Shown here piece by piece: positions 50,549-60,428 of a stretch of 64,000 bases of DNA. Numbering within the stretch: position 1 is the stretch's first letter; the number at the start of each line of letters is the position of its first letter. The DNA is from Clostridiales bacterium (GTDB lineage: Bacteria > Bacillota > Clostridia > Oscillospirales > Butyricicoccaceae). A program made the translations under genes and the position numbers. Below the pieces are notes generated by a model that worked only from the letters and a program-made list of their open reading frames with translations, was not told where the DNA came from and searched no databases. The stretch spans positions 19,908-83,907 of the forward strand of contig SFJM01000007.1 of assembly GCA_004555915.1 (NCBI GenBank). The letters run 5' to 3'.

Positions 50549-53500
50549 TCACATCAGCCAAATCGTCTTTCCGCAATGCAGGAAAAACAGTGCACATCCC
50601 CTAACCGGTTTGTGGAACACGGTTTCCGCCGCCCGCCGGTAGGCCTCCAGCTGTCCGCGGTACTGCTCCGCCCGCTGCTGAACCCACTGTGCGGATACCC
50701 GGTCGGTCTTGAAATCCATGACAACCAGCCCGTCCCCGGTTTCCAGCAGGCAGTCAATAACACCTTGCAGCAGCACCTGTTCATCCGGGAAATCCGCAGC
50801 CTCCGCATAATATTCCCCGGCCGGGGCCAGCATGGAAAATTTAAATTCCCGATGCACGGCTTTGGCGGTTTTCAGCTGATGGTACAGGTCGGAGGTGAAA
50901 AATGCGGCAATCCGGTCCAGCCGGATGGCATCTGCCTGGGCTTCGCTCAGAATATGCTTTTCCCTCAAACGCTCCAGCTCCGCCTGCCTGCCCTCATGTG
51001 ATTCACAACGGGCATAATCACAGAACTGCAAAAACAGATGATGTGCCGTGCCGATTTCCGACGGAGTCAGGCCTCTGGACTCCCGCTCAAAAAACGGCCG
51101 GCGCAGGCTGGTTTCCTGCGGGGTCAGACGGGTGTCCTCCTGGGCTTCCACTGCCCGGAAGGATTCCGGAATGGCAGTGGCAGTCAGCTTGGAGGGCAGG
51201 TCACGCAATGCGTCACGGGCATAGGGCTTCAATACCGGTGCTTCCAGCCGTTCCAGCTGTTCCACATGCCCGTTTTCCCCTGTGAGCTCCCGGTCCTCCG
51301 GCCGCTGATAAGGTACCGCACGGATGATAAAGCAGTCGGGCGCGTCCACATCCAGCTCCGGCGGACGGACACACAGCTTGCGCAGCTCGATGGCGGACGG
51401 ATGGCGCAGCAGCGGTACACCCAGCCACAGGGCATACTGATTGGCGCCGGACAACGCATAGGGTGGAATCGGTCTGAGCGCTCCAATGGCCGCCCACTTT
51501 TCCACCTGTTTTTCCATGTCCTTCAAAGCTGCCACGCAGATCAGCTTTTCCTTTGCGCGGGTCAGGGCAACATACAGTACACGCAGCTCCTCACTGACCA
51601 TTTCCCGCCGCAGGGCGGAGGCCATGGCACGCCGGTCCAGCCCGTCATATTGCAGTCCCCGTTCCCGGTCCCGGCAGCGCATGCTGATGCCCATCTGTTC
51701 ATGCACCAGCACCGCCTTGCTCAGATCCTGTTCATTGAACCGCTTGGTACAGTTCGCCACGATGACAATGGGGAATTCCAGTCCTTTGGATTTATGGATG
51801 GTCATGATGCGCACCATGCCGCCGGCTTCCTCGCTGTCTGCCGCCGTCATGCCGCTGCCGGATTCCCGCAGCTCCCGCAGGTACCGGACAAAGGCAAACA
51901 GCCCCCGGCTGCCGCCCCGCTCAAAGCTGCCGGCCAGCTCAATCAGCGCGGTAATATGGTGCTGCCGGGCACGGCCATTGGGCATGGCGCCGAAAACGCC
52001 CATGGCACCGGTGATGTCCACAATATGCCACAGCAGCTGCCGTACCGGCAGGTCTACTGCCAGCAGGCGCAGCTCCTTCAGCCGGTTGAGAAATTCAGCC
52101 GCCTTTGGCAGCTGTTCCGCAGCCGCCTTCAGGGCACAGTAATAGTCATTGTCCCGGTCATACAGCCGGATTTCTGCCAGTTCTTCCTCGTCAAAGCCGC
52201 CGATGGGGGAATTCATTGCCGCCAGCAGCGGCACATCCTGCCGTGGATTGTCCACCATTTCCAGCCAGGAAATCAGCGTCAGAATTTCCGGGGTCTGCAG
52301 CATGTCATCCGGCGTATCCGCACCGGCAGGAATGCCCAGCGCCATCAGCTCCCGCTGGAATACGGGTGCCTTGTTTTTCACCGAGCGCAGCAGGATGACA
52401 AAATCCTCCGGTCGGCAGGGTCGCAGCTGTCCGGTCTGCTTGTCCGTGACCCGGAAGCCTGCATCCAGCATCGAACGAATCCTGCCTGCACAGTATGCCG
52501 CCTCCTGCCGGATGGATTCCGGTGCATCCTCGTCCTCAGACCTGGTTTCCAGCACACAGAATTCCGTGCGGTAATCGTCCTGCCCCTCCGGGAACGACGC
52601 GCCCACATGCAGGGCTTCCCGGTCAGTATATGCCAGATCGCCCAGCCGTTCGCTCATCAATGCCCGAAACAGGTAATTCACACTGTCCAGCACCTCCGGA
52701 CGGGAACGGAAGTTTTTGGAGAGCACCACCCGCCTTGGCCCATTGTCCATCACACGTTCCGCATCGGTATAGCTCTGGTATTTTTGCAAAAAGATGCCGG
52801 GATTTGCCAGACGGAACCGGTAAATGCTCTGCTTGACATCACCGACCATGAAGATATTGCGTTCCTCATCACTGACCGCCCGGAAAATGGCATCCTGTAC
52901 CGCATTGGTGTCCTGGTATTCGTCCACCATGATTTCGGAAAAATGCATACTCTTCGCCAGCGGTGTGGGCTTGTCCTCCGCATCGGTCAGCAGTTCCACG
53001 GCAAAATGCTCCAGATCGTTGAAATCCACCACGCCCCGCCGCAGCTTTTCCGCCTGATAGGCATCCATAAACGCCTGCACGGTTTCACACAATGCCTGAA
53101 TCGCCGGGGCCATCAGCAGCATATCTGCCCGTACCTCCGCTTCGCTGACGCACAGCACCTTGTCCGCCAGCTCATCCGCAATGTCTTTCCAGACCGCACG
53201 GCTGTTTTGCAGCCGTTTGAGGAACTCCTTGTCCTCATAGCCCCGGGGACTGGTCAGCCGTTTGCGCTGTGTGCGCAGGGCAAGGCATTGCCGTACCGCT
53301 TCATCCCAGGCGCCATCCTCTGCCAGCGCCAGCAGGTTCTGTGCCTGCCGCAGGTCATCCAGAAATACCGGTTCATATTTTTCCTGTACCTCATCTGCCC
53401 CCTGTATTTCCTCCAGTGCGTCACGCAGGGCGGCAATGCCATAGCCGATACGGTCCTTTGCCGTATCCAGCAGTTCCCTTCCCCAATCGGTATCCGCCAG

Positions 53501-54115
53501 CCGGTCAAAGGGACGGACAAACTGCTGCTGATAGGCTTCCAGTACCTTTTTCGGCTTGGGCGATGCCTGTAAGTTGTCAAAGGTCTCCAGAATCACGGTT
53601 TCCAGCTGCCGGTCATTGCGCCCGCCGCTGACTGCGTCCACCAGTGCCGCAAAGCTGTCCTGTTCTCTGGCATACTGGGCTTCCAATACCTCCTCCAGTA
53701 CTTCTGCCCGCATGGCCTTCTGCTCGCTTTCCTCCGCGGTGCGGAAATCCGGCGGCAATCCCAGCTCATGGAAATGCTCCTTCAGCAGTCCCATGCAGAA
53801 GGCATGTACCGTGGTGATTTTCGCCCGGTGCACCAGCATCAGCTGTCTGCGCAGGCGTGTGTTCCGGGGCTGCTCTGCCGCCAGTGCGGTGAGCGCATCC
53901 GCGATTTTCCCCCGCATTTCACTGGCTGCCGCCTTGGTAAAGGTCACAATCAGGAAGGAATCAATGTCACAGGGATTCTGCGGGTCGGTCACCCGTTCCA
54001 GCACGCGCTGTACCAGTACGGCGGTCTTGCCGGAACCGGCTGCCGCGGAAACCAGCAGGGTGCCGCCCCGGTTGTCAATCGCAGCCTGCTGTTCCTCTGT
54101 CCAGTTAACGCCCAT
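50549..54115 (-). CDS. addA: Helicase-nuclease subunit AddA
   Basis: A 1188-aa protein of the double-strand-break repair complex AddAB, which unwinds and degrades DNA ends until a Chi-like site. The N-terminal UvrD-like helicase has Walker A SAAAGSGKTAVL (about residue 22), DEYQDTNAVQD (Walker B region, about 400), GDVKQSIYRFR and MTIHKSKGLEFP (about 770). The C-terminal RecB-like nuclease shows VVMDFKTDRVSA (about 1125). Full-length. AAGGAGG lies nine bases before ATG 54115. Its start lies 11 bases inside the addB gene, which precedes it, so the two are coupled. Confidence 0.97.
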   Translation of the reverse strand: MGVNWTEEQQAAIDNRGGTLLVSAAAGSGKTAVLVQRVLERVTDPQNPCDIDSFLIVTFTKAAASEMRGKIADALTALAAEQPRNTRLRRQLMLVHRAKITTVHAFCMGLLKEHFHELGLPPDFRTAEESEQKAMRAEVLEEVLEAQYAREQDSFAALVDAVSGGRNDRQLETVILETFDNLQASPKPKKVLEAYQQQFVRPFDRLADTDWGRELLDTAKDRIGYGIAALRDALEEIQGADEVQEKYEPVFLDDLRQAQNLLALAEDGAWDEAVRQCLALRTQRKRLTSPRGYEDKEFLKRLQNSRAVWKDIADELADKVLCVSEAEVRADMLLMAPAIQALCETVQAFMDAYQAEKLRRGVVDFNDLEHFAVELLTDAEDKPTPLAKSMHFSEIMVDEYQDTNAVQDAIFRAVSDEERNIFMVGDVKQSIYRFRLANPGIFLQKYQSYTDAERVMDNGPRRVVLSKNFRSRPEVLDSVNYLFRALMSERLGDLAYTDREALHVGASFPEGQDDYRTEFCVLETRSEDEDAPESIRQEAAYCAGRIRSMLDAGFRVTDKQTGQLRPCRPEDFVILLRSVKNKAPVFQRELMALGIPAGADTPDDMLQTPEILTLISWLEMVDNPRQDVPLLAAMNSPIGGFDEEELAEIRLYDRDNDYYCALKAAAEQLPKAAEFLNRLKELRLLAVDLPVRQLLWHIVDITGAMGVFGAMPNGRARQHHITALIELAGSFERGGSRGLFAFVRYLRELRESGSGMTAADSEEAGGMVRIMTIHKSKGLEFPIVIVANCTKRFNEQDLSKAVLVHEQMGISMRCRDRERGLQYDGLDRRAMASALRREMVSEELRVLYVALTRAKEKLICVAALKDMEKQVEKWAAIGALRPIPPYALSGANQYALWLGVPLLRHPSAIELRKLCVRPPELDVDAPDCFIIRAVPYQRPEDRELTGENGHVEQLERLEAPVLKPYARDALRDLPSKLTATAIPESFRAVEAQEDTRLTPQETSLRRPFFERESRGLTPSEIGTAHHLFLQFCDYARCESHEGRQAELERLREKHILSEAQADAIRLDRIAAFFTSDLYHQLKTAKAVHREFKFSMLAPAGEYYAEAADFPDEQVLLQGVIDCLLETGDGLVVMDFKTDRVSAQWVQQRAEQYRGQLEAYRRAAETVFHKPVRGCALFFLHCGKTIWLM

Positions 54116-57100
54116 GCGCTTCTCCTCCTTCCAGTTCTGCGTCTATGCTCTGCCAGAATTCCTCCGGCTTGATTTTTGCGATGTTGTGGGGCTTATCGCC
54201 CAATGTGGGGTCAAACCGGCATACCGCCCGGTACGGGCACCAGGTACAGGCATCCTCCATGGGGCCCCTGCGTACCGGTCTGGCTTCCATGCTGCCGTTC
54301 AGCAGCTCCTTTCCCATCTCCTGCAATACCTTGCGGATATGGGCACTGAGCTTGCCCATCTGTTCCAGACTGGCAAGGCTGGACAGGCTCGCCTTGCTGG
54401 GCTCGCCGGTTTTCGCAAGGAAGCCAATGGGCAGATAGGTACCTTCCTTTGTAATGTCATGCTCCATGGCATCAATGACTGCCCGTTCGTCCAGCAGCAA
54501 ACCGGAACGCCGCAGCTGTTTTTTGCGCAGCTGGTCCAGCTCCTCCGCACCGGTATCCCGCTTTGCGCTGACAATTGCGTCATGTGCGGGTACATATAAT
54601 GCACCTGCCGGCACAATGCGGTCAATGTCCTCCGCCAGCAGGGTGCGGTAACGCGCCAGTCCCTGTTTTTCAATGGCGAACAGATACAGCAAAAGCTGCA
54701 CATTCAGGCCATACCACAGGTCGGACAGCTCAAACTTTTTCTGTCCGCTTTTATAGTCCAGTACCCGGATATACAGGGTCCCGTCCTTCACATAGCCGTC
54801 CACACGGTCTACCTTGCCGTTCATTTCCACGGTTCCGTCCGGACTATGCAGGACAATCGGCTTCAAATCCCCGCCATAGGCGAAATCCAGTTCAAAATCC
54901 ACCGGTGTGAAATCCGAGCACCGCATTTCCTCCAGCAGGTTATCCAACACATCCGTCAACATATCCACCAGACGGCGGAACAGATGGCGGAACCGTGCGG
55001 AATGCTGTTCCAGTCCTCCCAGCTGGGTTTCAATATAAATCGCAGTCCAGCGTTTTGCCAGCTGATGCACCGCCTCATTTTCCGGAATGGCATCGCCATA
55101 CTGCTCCCGCATGCCCTTCAGGGTATGCTCCAGGACAAAATGCAAAAAGGTACCGGTTTCCGGTGCATCAAAGGCCGCCCGGCGGCGTTCCTTTGCTTTC
55201 AGGCCATACCGCAGGAAATAGGCATACTGGCAGCGGTAAAAGGCATCCACACGGGAGGCGGTTACCCGCAGCTTTTCACCGTACAGCGCATGAACTACGC
55301 CGGTATTCCGCAGCGGCCCCCGGACCGACTGCTCCATCGGCTGAATGGGAACCTCCGCCGCACGGAAAGCTGCCTGTGCTGCCGGTGCGCTGTCCCGTGC
55401 CGCACCGCGGCAGGCCAGATCAAAGCGCGGACGTTCCGCCTCCAGCCGGTACTGCTGTTCCAGCCCGCTTTCACTGGTTTCCGGCACATGATCCAGCAGA
55501 TGCCGCACCGTGCCGATCAGGAAGGAGGGACGCATTTCCCCGTCTGAACCCACGGTGCTCCATGACAGCAGCAGGGATTGGGCGGCGGATGCAAACACAC
55601 GGTACATAGCCGCCTGTTCCCGTGCCATACGGTCCTCACTGGTTTCCAGTTCTACTTCCAGTCCCAGCAATACATCCCGTTCATGGTCAGTGAGAATGCC
55701 GTCGGTTTCTCCGGCGGACGGCAGCACGCCGTCATTGACGCCCAGGACAATCAGGTGGGGAATGCCGGTTTTGCATACACGGTCAATGGAGCCGCAGGTG
55801 ACACGATCCAGAGAAACCGGAATCGTACCCACATCATATTCCGTCAGCACCAGTCCCAGCAGGGTGACAAAGGCATCGGTTTCCATGGGCGCGTCACCCT
55901 GTACCCAGGCAAACTGTTCCATGGCTTCCATCAGGATTTCCCACAGCTGGCGGTATTCCTCCGCTGTCTGTAACCGTCCCGCCTGTTCATGCAAATCCGC
56001 ACGGGCGGCAATGGTTTCCGGTGCACCGATGGCTTCGAGGAAGTGATACAGTACCTGTACATATTGTGTTGCGGTTTTCGCCTGTTCCAGTTCCTCCTGT
56101 AAGCGCTGCAAGGGCTGTACAGCTTTTTCCCGCAGCAGATTCAGATGGGCCAGCTTCTGCTGTGCAGCTTCATCCATTTCCCCGCTGAAGCTGTCCGGAT
56201 GGGCGGTGAATGGTTTGCGCCAGGCATTGCCCCGGATGCGGCGGAACAGCACATAATTTTCCAGTTCATCGCATTCCTCTGCCGTCAGTCCGGCAAACCC
56301 GGTTTTCAGATAGGTAAACATATCCTCATACCGCCAGCCGCCGGTGACGGTATGGAGTGCCGCACTGGCAAGAGCCAGGACAGGCTTTTGCAGGATATCG
56401 CTTTTTTCACTCAGAAACACCGGAATATCATAGCGTTCAAATACCAGCTCCAGCAATGGAGCATACTGGTCAAAATTCCGTGCGGTCACCACGATATCCC
56501 GCCGTCTGGCATTGGTCTCCCGCAGTAAACGCCGGATATACGCCGCGGCAAATTCACATTCGGAGAACAGGTCTCCTGCCGCATGCAGCCGCACGCTGGT
56601 ATCCTCTGTTTCCATATGGTCTGCGGTGGTTTCCAGCCCATACTGTTCCAATATGGCAAGGGCTGGCGGACGGGGCATCCGCATCTGTTCCGGATATTCC
56701 CGTTCCAATGGTTCTCCGCACTGTCTGGCCAGCGTAACCAGACGGGCTTCCACCTTTGCGGTTTCCGGGAACAATTCCGGCCTTGCCGGATCGCCGGTCA
56801 ACGCAATGGTCACCGGTACATGCTTTTGCAGCAGGACAGACAGGATGTCCAGCTCCTGCCGGTTGAAGCTGTCAAAACGATCCAGATAGACCTCTGACTG
56901 GTCAAACAGCGTGCTGTCCGGCAGACGTTCCGCAATTTTTGTCATCTGATCCCGCGGGTCAGGCAGTTCCTCCTCTGTCAATGTTTCATAGACGGTACCA
57001 ATGGCGCCCAAATCCCGCAGCTTGTCGGACAAATGCCCATCTGCCTGCGCGGAAGCCCGCAGCAGTTCCTCCGCTGTAATCCGTCCGCCTTTCATTTCGT

Positions 57101-57467
57101 CCAATACCTGCAGCAGGTCACGCAAAATATCCGGCCGGCGGATGGCGCCATCATATACGGTCAAAGCGTCCGATGACCGCCGGACAGCTTCGTATAATAC
57201 CAGCAAACGTCCTGCCGGTGTGAGGATGGTATCTGCCAGTCCCCCTGCTTCCGCAAACACACGGTTTGCAATCCGGCGGAAGGTCAGCACCTCCGCATAC
57301 CGTGCCCCGGTATTCTGTGTCACCTGTGCCAGCATCCGTTCATATTCATGGGAAGCCAGCTCCGGCACAATTAAAATCTGCCGTTTGCCGCTGTCCGCCC
57401 GTGCCGCAATGCGCCGCAGGATTTCCGTTGTCTTGCCTGTACCGGCACGACCAATCATCAGCTTCAA
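54105..57467 (-). CDS. addB: Helicase-nuclease subunit AddB
   Basis: A 1120-aa partner of AddA. N-terminal P-loop GRAGTGKTTEILRR (residue 6-19). The C-terminal nuclease reads VLDYKSGQKKFEL (about 910), with an Fe-S cluster formed by four Cys: one in FYRCQYAYFLRYG and three in CTWCPYRAVCRFD near the end. It starts with TTG at 57467, in a context GGTGGTGAAGAACA; ATG 57458 is the alternative. Its order (addB before addA) is the usual Firmicutes one. The region upstream holds a hairpin cluster, and I found no strong promoter there. Confidence 0.96.
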   Translation of the reverse strand: MKLMIGRAGTGKTTEILRRIAARADSGKRQILIVPELASHEYERMLAQVTQNTGARYAEVLTFRRIANRVFAEAGGLADTILTPAGRLLVLYEAVRRSSDALTVYDGAIRRPDILRDLLQVLDEMKGGRITAEELLRASAQADGHLSDKLRDLGAIGTVYETLTEEELPDPRDQMTKIAERLPDSTLFDQSEVYLDRFDSFNRQELDILSVLLQKHVPVTIALTGDPARPELFPETAKVEARLVTLARQCGEPLEREYPEQMRMPRPPALAILEQYGLETTADHMETEDTSVRLHAAGDLFSECEFAAAYIRRLLRETNARRRDIVVTARNFDQYAPLLELVFERYDIPVFLSEKSDILQKPVLALASAALHTVTGGWRYEDMFTYLKTGFAGLTAEECDELENYVLFRRIRGNAWRKPFTAHPDSFSGEMDEAAQQKLAHLNLLREKAVQPLQRLQEELEQAKTATQYVQVLYHFLEAIGAPETIAARADLHEQAGRLQTAEEYRQLWEILMEAMEQFAWVQGDAPMETDAFVTLLGLVLTEYDVGTIPVSLDRVTCGSIDRVCKTGIPHLIVLGVNDGVLPSAGETDGILTDHERDVLLGLEVELETSEDRMAREQAAMYRVFASAAQSLLLSWSTVGSDGEMRPSFLIGTVRHLLDHVPETSESGLEQQYRLEAERPRFDLACRGAARDSAPAAQAAFRAAEVPIQPMEQSVRGPLRNTGVVHALYGEKLRVTASRVDAFYRCQYAYFLRYGLKAKERRRAAFDAPETGTFLHFVLEHTLKGMREQYGDAIPENEAVHQLAKRWTAIYIETQLGGLEQHSARFRHLFRRLVDMLTDVLDNLLEEMRCSDFTPVDFELDFAYGGDLKPIVLHSPDGTVEMNGKVDRVDGYVKDGTLYIRVLDYKSGQKKFELSDLWYGLNVQLLLYLFAIEKQGLARYRTLLAEDIDRIVPAGALYVPAHDAIVSAKRDTGAEELDQLRKKQLRRSGLLLDERAVIDAMEHDITKEGTYLPIGFLAKTGEPSKASLSSLASLEQMGKLSAHIRKVLQEMGKELLNGSMEARPVRRGPMEDACTWCPYRAVCRFDPTLGDKPHNIAKIKPEEFWQSIDAELEGGEAHGR

Positions 57468-57610
57468 TGTTCTTCACCACCAATTTCAATGCTGTGTCCA
57501 GTATACCAGAAGCCGGAGAAAAAAAGAAGCGGAAGTGGTTGCCAGTCTTCTATGCCGTCCCTCCTGTTGGCACGTCACTGAGCTGGAGCCACTTTCTCTG
57601 CGAGCGCAAA

Positions 57611-57919
57611 AGGGGACTCTTAGGCGAGTCCCCTCTTGCAACACCCCAGCCCCTGGTAAGCGTGATGTGGGCGGTCAAAGCTGCCATATACCAAAAGCTT
57701 TGACCGCCCTTGTGAACCAGCGAACAGAGAGCTGCGTTGTGAGCAATACCATTTCATTTTACCGGCTGAGATATCCAATTTACGGTACCGCCCTGAAATC
57801 TCTGTCCTCATCCCCCATAGACCGCCGAAATCTTTTGTTGTATGGGAGATTTCGGCGGTCCGCACCAAGTAAGGCAAAGGAGAGAGATTGCAAAGAGAGA
57901 ACCTTGGTGCTCTCTTTGC
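57611..57919. repeat. Cluster of hairpin (REP-like) elements in a 551-base gene-free gap
   Basis: The stretch 57468-58018 has no gene. It contains four strong inverted repeats: 9 bp at 57611-57619 with 57626-57634; 14 bp at 57669-57682 with 57696-57709; 14 bp at 57820-57833 with 57847-57860; 10 bp at 57890-57899 with 57910-57919. Several share GGCGGTC/GACCGCC ends. Open frames here are short and without protein features. Confidence 0.8.
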
Positions 57920-57984
57920 AGTAAGAGGGAAAGATTCTCGGAGCAGAAACATACAAATCGTATAATAAAAATCTTTTCGCCAAA

Positions 57985-58016
57985 AAGAAAAAGCAGCCGA
58001 TTCTCTCGACTGCTTT
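57985..58016 (-). terminator. Terminator of the tRNA operon
   Basis: Stem 57990-58000 with 58006-58016 (11 bp, one G-T pair), followed on the minus strand by TTTTTC-TTTTT. It lies right after the tRNA-Gly CCA end. Confidence 0.85.
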
Positions 58017-58018
58017 GC

Positions 58019-58094
58019 TGGAGCGGATGACGAGGCTCGAACTCGCTACCTCCACCTTGGCAAGGTGGCGCTCTACCAGATGAGCTACATCCGC
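58019..58094 (-). tRNA. tRNA-Gly (GCC)
   Basis: 76 bases with encoded CCA. Acceptor GCGGATG pairs with CATCCGC, D-loop GCTCATCTGGTAGAGC, anticodon loop with GCC, T-loop GTTCGAGCC. Five bases separate it from tRNA-Phe. Confidence 0.96.
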
Positions 58095-58099
58095 ATATT

Positions 58100-58175
58100 T
58101 GGTGCCTCCGGGCGGAATCGAACCACCGACACGGGGATTTTCAGTCCCCTGCTCTACCAACTGAGCTACAGAGGC
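58100..58175 (-). tRNA. tRNA-Phe (GAA)
   Basis: 76 bases with encoded CCA. Acceptor GCCTCTG with CGGAGGC (one G-T pair), D-arm GCTCAGTTGGTAGAGC, anticodon loop CTGAAAA with anticodon GAA, T-loop GGTTCGATTCC. First gene of a two-tRNA operon. Confidence 0.96.
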
Positions 58176-58272
58176 AAATGGTCTTTCTGCTGTTCATCGC
58201 AACAAAAAGAGTATCATAAGCCTTGTTTTAGGTGTTTGGCGTGAAAAACACCGCACTTTTCAGTGCTTGATT

Positions 58273-58301
58273 AGTATACCGCAGGTCTCCCGAATTGTCA
58301 A
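58273..58301 (-). promoter_or_regulatory. Promoter of the tRNA operon
   Basis: Minus-strand TTGACA (complement of 58296-58301), 17-base spacer, TATACT (complement of 58273-58278), about 98 bases before the tRNA-Phe 5' end, a strong consensus. Confidence 0.88.
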
Positions 58302-58347
58302 GAAAAATTTTCAACTTTTTTCGATTATTTTTTCTCGCGGGAAAAAT

Positions 58348-58384
58348 CCCCTGCCGGAAGGGCGGGTTTGCCTCCCGACAGGGG
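58348..58384 (-). terminator. Terminator of the zinc-ribbon protein gene
   Basis: 10-bp stem (58348-58357 with 58375-58384, one G-T pair), then ATTTTTCCC on the minus strand, 20 bases past the stop. Confidence 0.78.
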
Positions 58385-58403
58385 CATCATGCCTGCATGG
58401 AAA

Positions 58404-59345
58404 TCAACTGTTTTTCAGATACTCCTGAAAGCTGCGGGGTGACCTGGCGCTGCCGGAAAAGCCGCACATACGGTACATGCATTCCACATAATACCATTTC
58501 TCATTTTTATCCTCCGCACTGGTTTCAAAGGGATAGGTAATATACATTTCCATCACTGCCTCATCTGTGATATAAACCAGATGATATGCCGGAATGGTCA
58601 GTCCCCCATCCGCATAACCGGTCACAATAAACCGTGACCCTCCGTCATCTGTCTGCTCTTTGGCCAAAATCTTTTCCGCATGGTACAGATCATTCCAGTA
58701 TTCCTGATACAGGCTCTGATAATAAGCAGACCGGCTGACACCATCTGTGCGTTTCTGCCAAGTAAACCATGCTTCAGAATCCGAATCCTCGGTATAGAAA
58801 TGTACGGTTTCCTGCATTTCATCATTTTGCTTCTCCATATGCTGGTAAAAGCCCTCTGGATAACAGAAGGAAAAGCCATTGTGGTGTCCGGAATAGGTTG
58901 CGAATGCCATGGGGTCCAGTACCGTGCTGTAATCATCCAAACCGGCGGTTTCCACATCATCCTGCTCCGGCTGCATATCCGTGTCCGTATCCAGTTCCTC
59001 TTGCTCAGTATTTTCTGTTTCCTCCGGCTCGATGCGCTGCGTGGTCTCCGGTGTATCCGTTTCCGTGTTTTCAGCAGTCTGTGACGGTGTTGTATCCTCC
59101 AGCTGGCTGTCCTCCCCATTCCGCAGGGATGGCAAAACAAATAACACGCCTGCTGCCACAATGACAACCACCACAGCTGCCGCAATCCACATCCACAGGT
59201 CAGACTTCTTCTTAGCCTGCGGCGGAAGCTGTACCTGAGGCATTTCCTGTGCTTCCTGCCGGAGATGCTGCGGCACTGCCTGTCCGCAATTCGGACAAAA
59301 TTTTGCTTCATCCTTCAGCGGTGTCCCACAATTTTTGCAAAACAT
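58404..59345 (-). CDS. Zinc-ribbon membrane protein with acidic linker, unknown function
   Basis: A 313-aa protein with an N-terminal zinc ribbon (CKNCG, residues 3-7; CPNCGQ, about 17-22), a helix near residues 50-72 (LWMWIAAAVVVVIVAAGVLF), a long Glu/Thr-rich acidic linker (about 80-135), and a C-terminal domain of about 165 residues with YSGHHNGFSFCYPEGFYQ, AWFTWQKR and ending GFSGSARSPRSFQEYLKNS. The same plan (ribbon, membrane helix, acidic linker, extracytoplasmic domain) appears in the 19452-20312 protein. Start 59345 has AGGAGGG upstream; earlier in-frame starts lack one. No function assigned. Confidence 0.82.
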   Translation of the reverse strand: MFCKNCGTPLKDEAKFCPNCGQAVPQHLRQEAQEMPQVQLPPQAKKKSDLWMWIAAAVVVVIVAAGVLFVLPSLRNGEDSQLEDTTPSQTAENTETDTPETTQRIEPEETENTEQEELDTDTDMQPEQDDVETAGLDDYSTVLDPMAFATYSGHHNGFSFCYPEGFYQHMEKQNDEMQETVHFYTEDSDSEAWFTWQKRTDGVSRSAYYQSLYQEYWNDLYHAEKILAKEQTDDGGSRFIVTGYADGGLTIPAYHLVYITDEAVMEMYITYPFETSAEDKNEKWYYVECMYRMCGFSGSARSPRSFQEYLKNS

Positions 59346-59375
59346 ACCGTTGTTCCCTCCTGTCATATTTCTTTT

Positions 59376-59404
59376 ATCGTACCATATTTTCGTTGCCATG
59401 ACAA
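59376..59404 (-). promoter_or_regulatory. Promoter of the zinc-ribbon protein gene
   Basis: Minus-strand TTGTCA (complement of 59399-59404), 17-base spacer, TACGAT (complement of 59376-59381). Confidence 0.72.
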
Positions 59405-59422
59405 TTCTCTGCCCGGAACGCA

Positions 59423-59451
59423 AAAAAACAGCCGCCGAAAAATCGGCGGCT
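59423..59451 (-). terminator. Terminator of the dehydrogenase-PucR cluster
   Basis: Perfect 9-bp stem (59430-59438 with 59443-59451), then TTTTTTT on the minus strand. Confidence 0.88.
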
Positions 59452-59470
59452 ATGTTCCTTTTCCTGTTGC

Positions 59471-60412
59471 TTAAACCAGATTGATCGGGTTTCCTGCCAG
59501 ATATGCCTTGACATTATCGCAGACAATGACAGCACGCTTGTACATGGCTTCATTGGATGCAAAGGCAACATGCGGGGTTGCAATGCAGTTCTTCGCATGC
59601 AGCAGCGGATGATCCTCCGGAATCGGCGGTTCCTTTTCAAATACGTCGACAGCCGCACCGGCAATGGTACCATTGTTCAGTGCATCAGCCAGAGCCTGGC
59701 TGTCTACAATCGGGCCGCGGGCCGTATTGATGAGAATGGCAGAGGACTTCATCTTTGCCAGCTCCTCCTTACCGATCAGGCCAACGGTTGCCGGGGTCTG
59801 GGGCACATGCAGGGATACAATGTCACAGGTGGACAGCAGGGTATCCATATCCACAAAGGTCACACCCGGCACATCCTTTTTGGTACGGCTGTACGCATAA
59901 ACCTCACAGCCAAATGCCTGTGCAATGGTCGCAACACGCAGGCCAATGGCACCGGCACCGATAATACCGAACTTCTTGCCTTCCATTTCCGGGCCGATCA
60001 GGCCAGCCTTGGTACCGCCCTTGCGGACAACCTCATTGCACGGAATAATGCTGCGGTACAGGTCGATGATAAAGCCAAACACCAGATCTGCCACGGCAAC
60101 GGTGGAATAACCGGCACAGTTGGAAACCTGAATGCCCTTTTCACGGCAATATTCCATATCCACATGGTCATAGCCGGTGAAGGCAACACAGATGTACTTC
60201 AGGTTCGGGCAATGCTCCATAACATCACGGCCATACTTGAAATTGGACAGGACGACCGCATCCGCATCCTTGCTGCGTTCGATCAGGGTTTCGGTATCCT
60301 CTTTGCGGGTATTATAGTAAACCAGTTCCATTTTATCGCCGCAGGCTTCCTGTGCCATGGCAACCAGCTTTTCATCCGCAATACCAAGCGGTTCCAGAAT
60401 GACTAACTTCAT
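59471..60412 (-). CDS. D-isomer-specific 2-hydroxyacid dehydrogenase
   Basis: A 313-aa NAD(P)-dependent enzyme of the glyoxylate/lactate/phosphoglycerate dehydrogenase family. Rossmann motif IIGAGAIGLRVA (about residue 147), catalytic Arg in NTARGPIVD (about 234), Glu in VFEKEPPIPEDHP (about 260), and His in TPHVAFASNEA (about 284). It lies 16 bases after the PucR gene, the last of the right-hand cluster with amidohydrolase and LctP permease. A role in glyoxylate/glycolate reduction linked to ureide breakdown is possible, inferred from neighbours. AAAGGATTG precedes ATG 60412. Confidence 0.93.
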   Translation of the reverse strand: MKLVILEPLGIADEKLVAMAQEACGDKMELVYYNTRKEDTETLIERSKDADAVVLSNFKYGRDVMEHCPNLKYICVAFTGYDHVDMEYCREKGIQVSNCAGYSTVAVADLVFGFIIDLYRSIIPCNEVVRKGGTKAGLIGPEMEGKKFGIIGAGAIGLRVATIAQAFGCEVYAYSRTKKDVPGVTFVDMDTLLSTCDIVSLHVPQTPATVGLIGKEELAKMKSSAILINTARGPIVDSQALADALNNGTIAGAAVDVFEKEPPIPEDHPLLHAKNCIATPHVAFASNEAMYKRAVIVCDNVKAYLAGNPINLV

Positions 60413-60428
60413 GATATACTCAATCCTT

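Noticed and set aside
51038..53572. 844-codon plus-strand frame inside addA
   Set aside because: Antisense shadow of AddA, whose helicase and nuclease motifs are certain.
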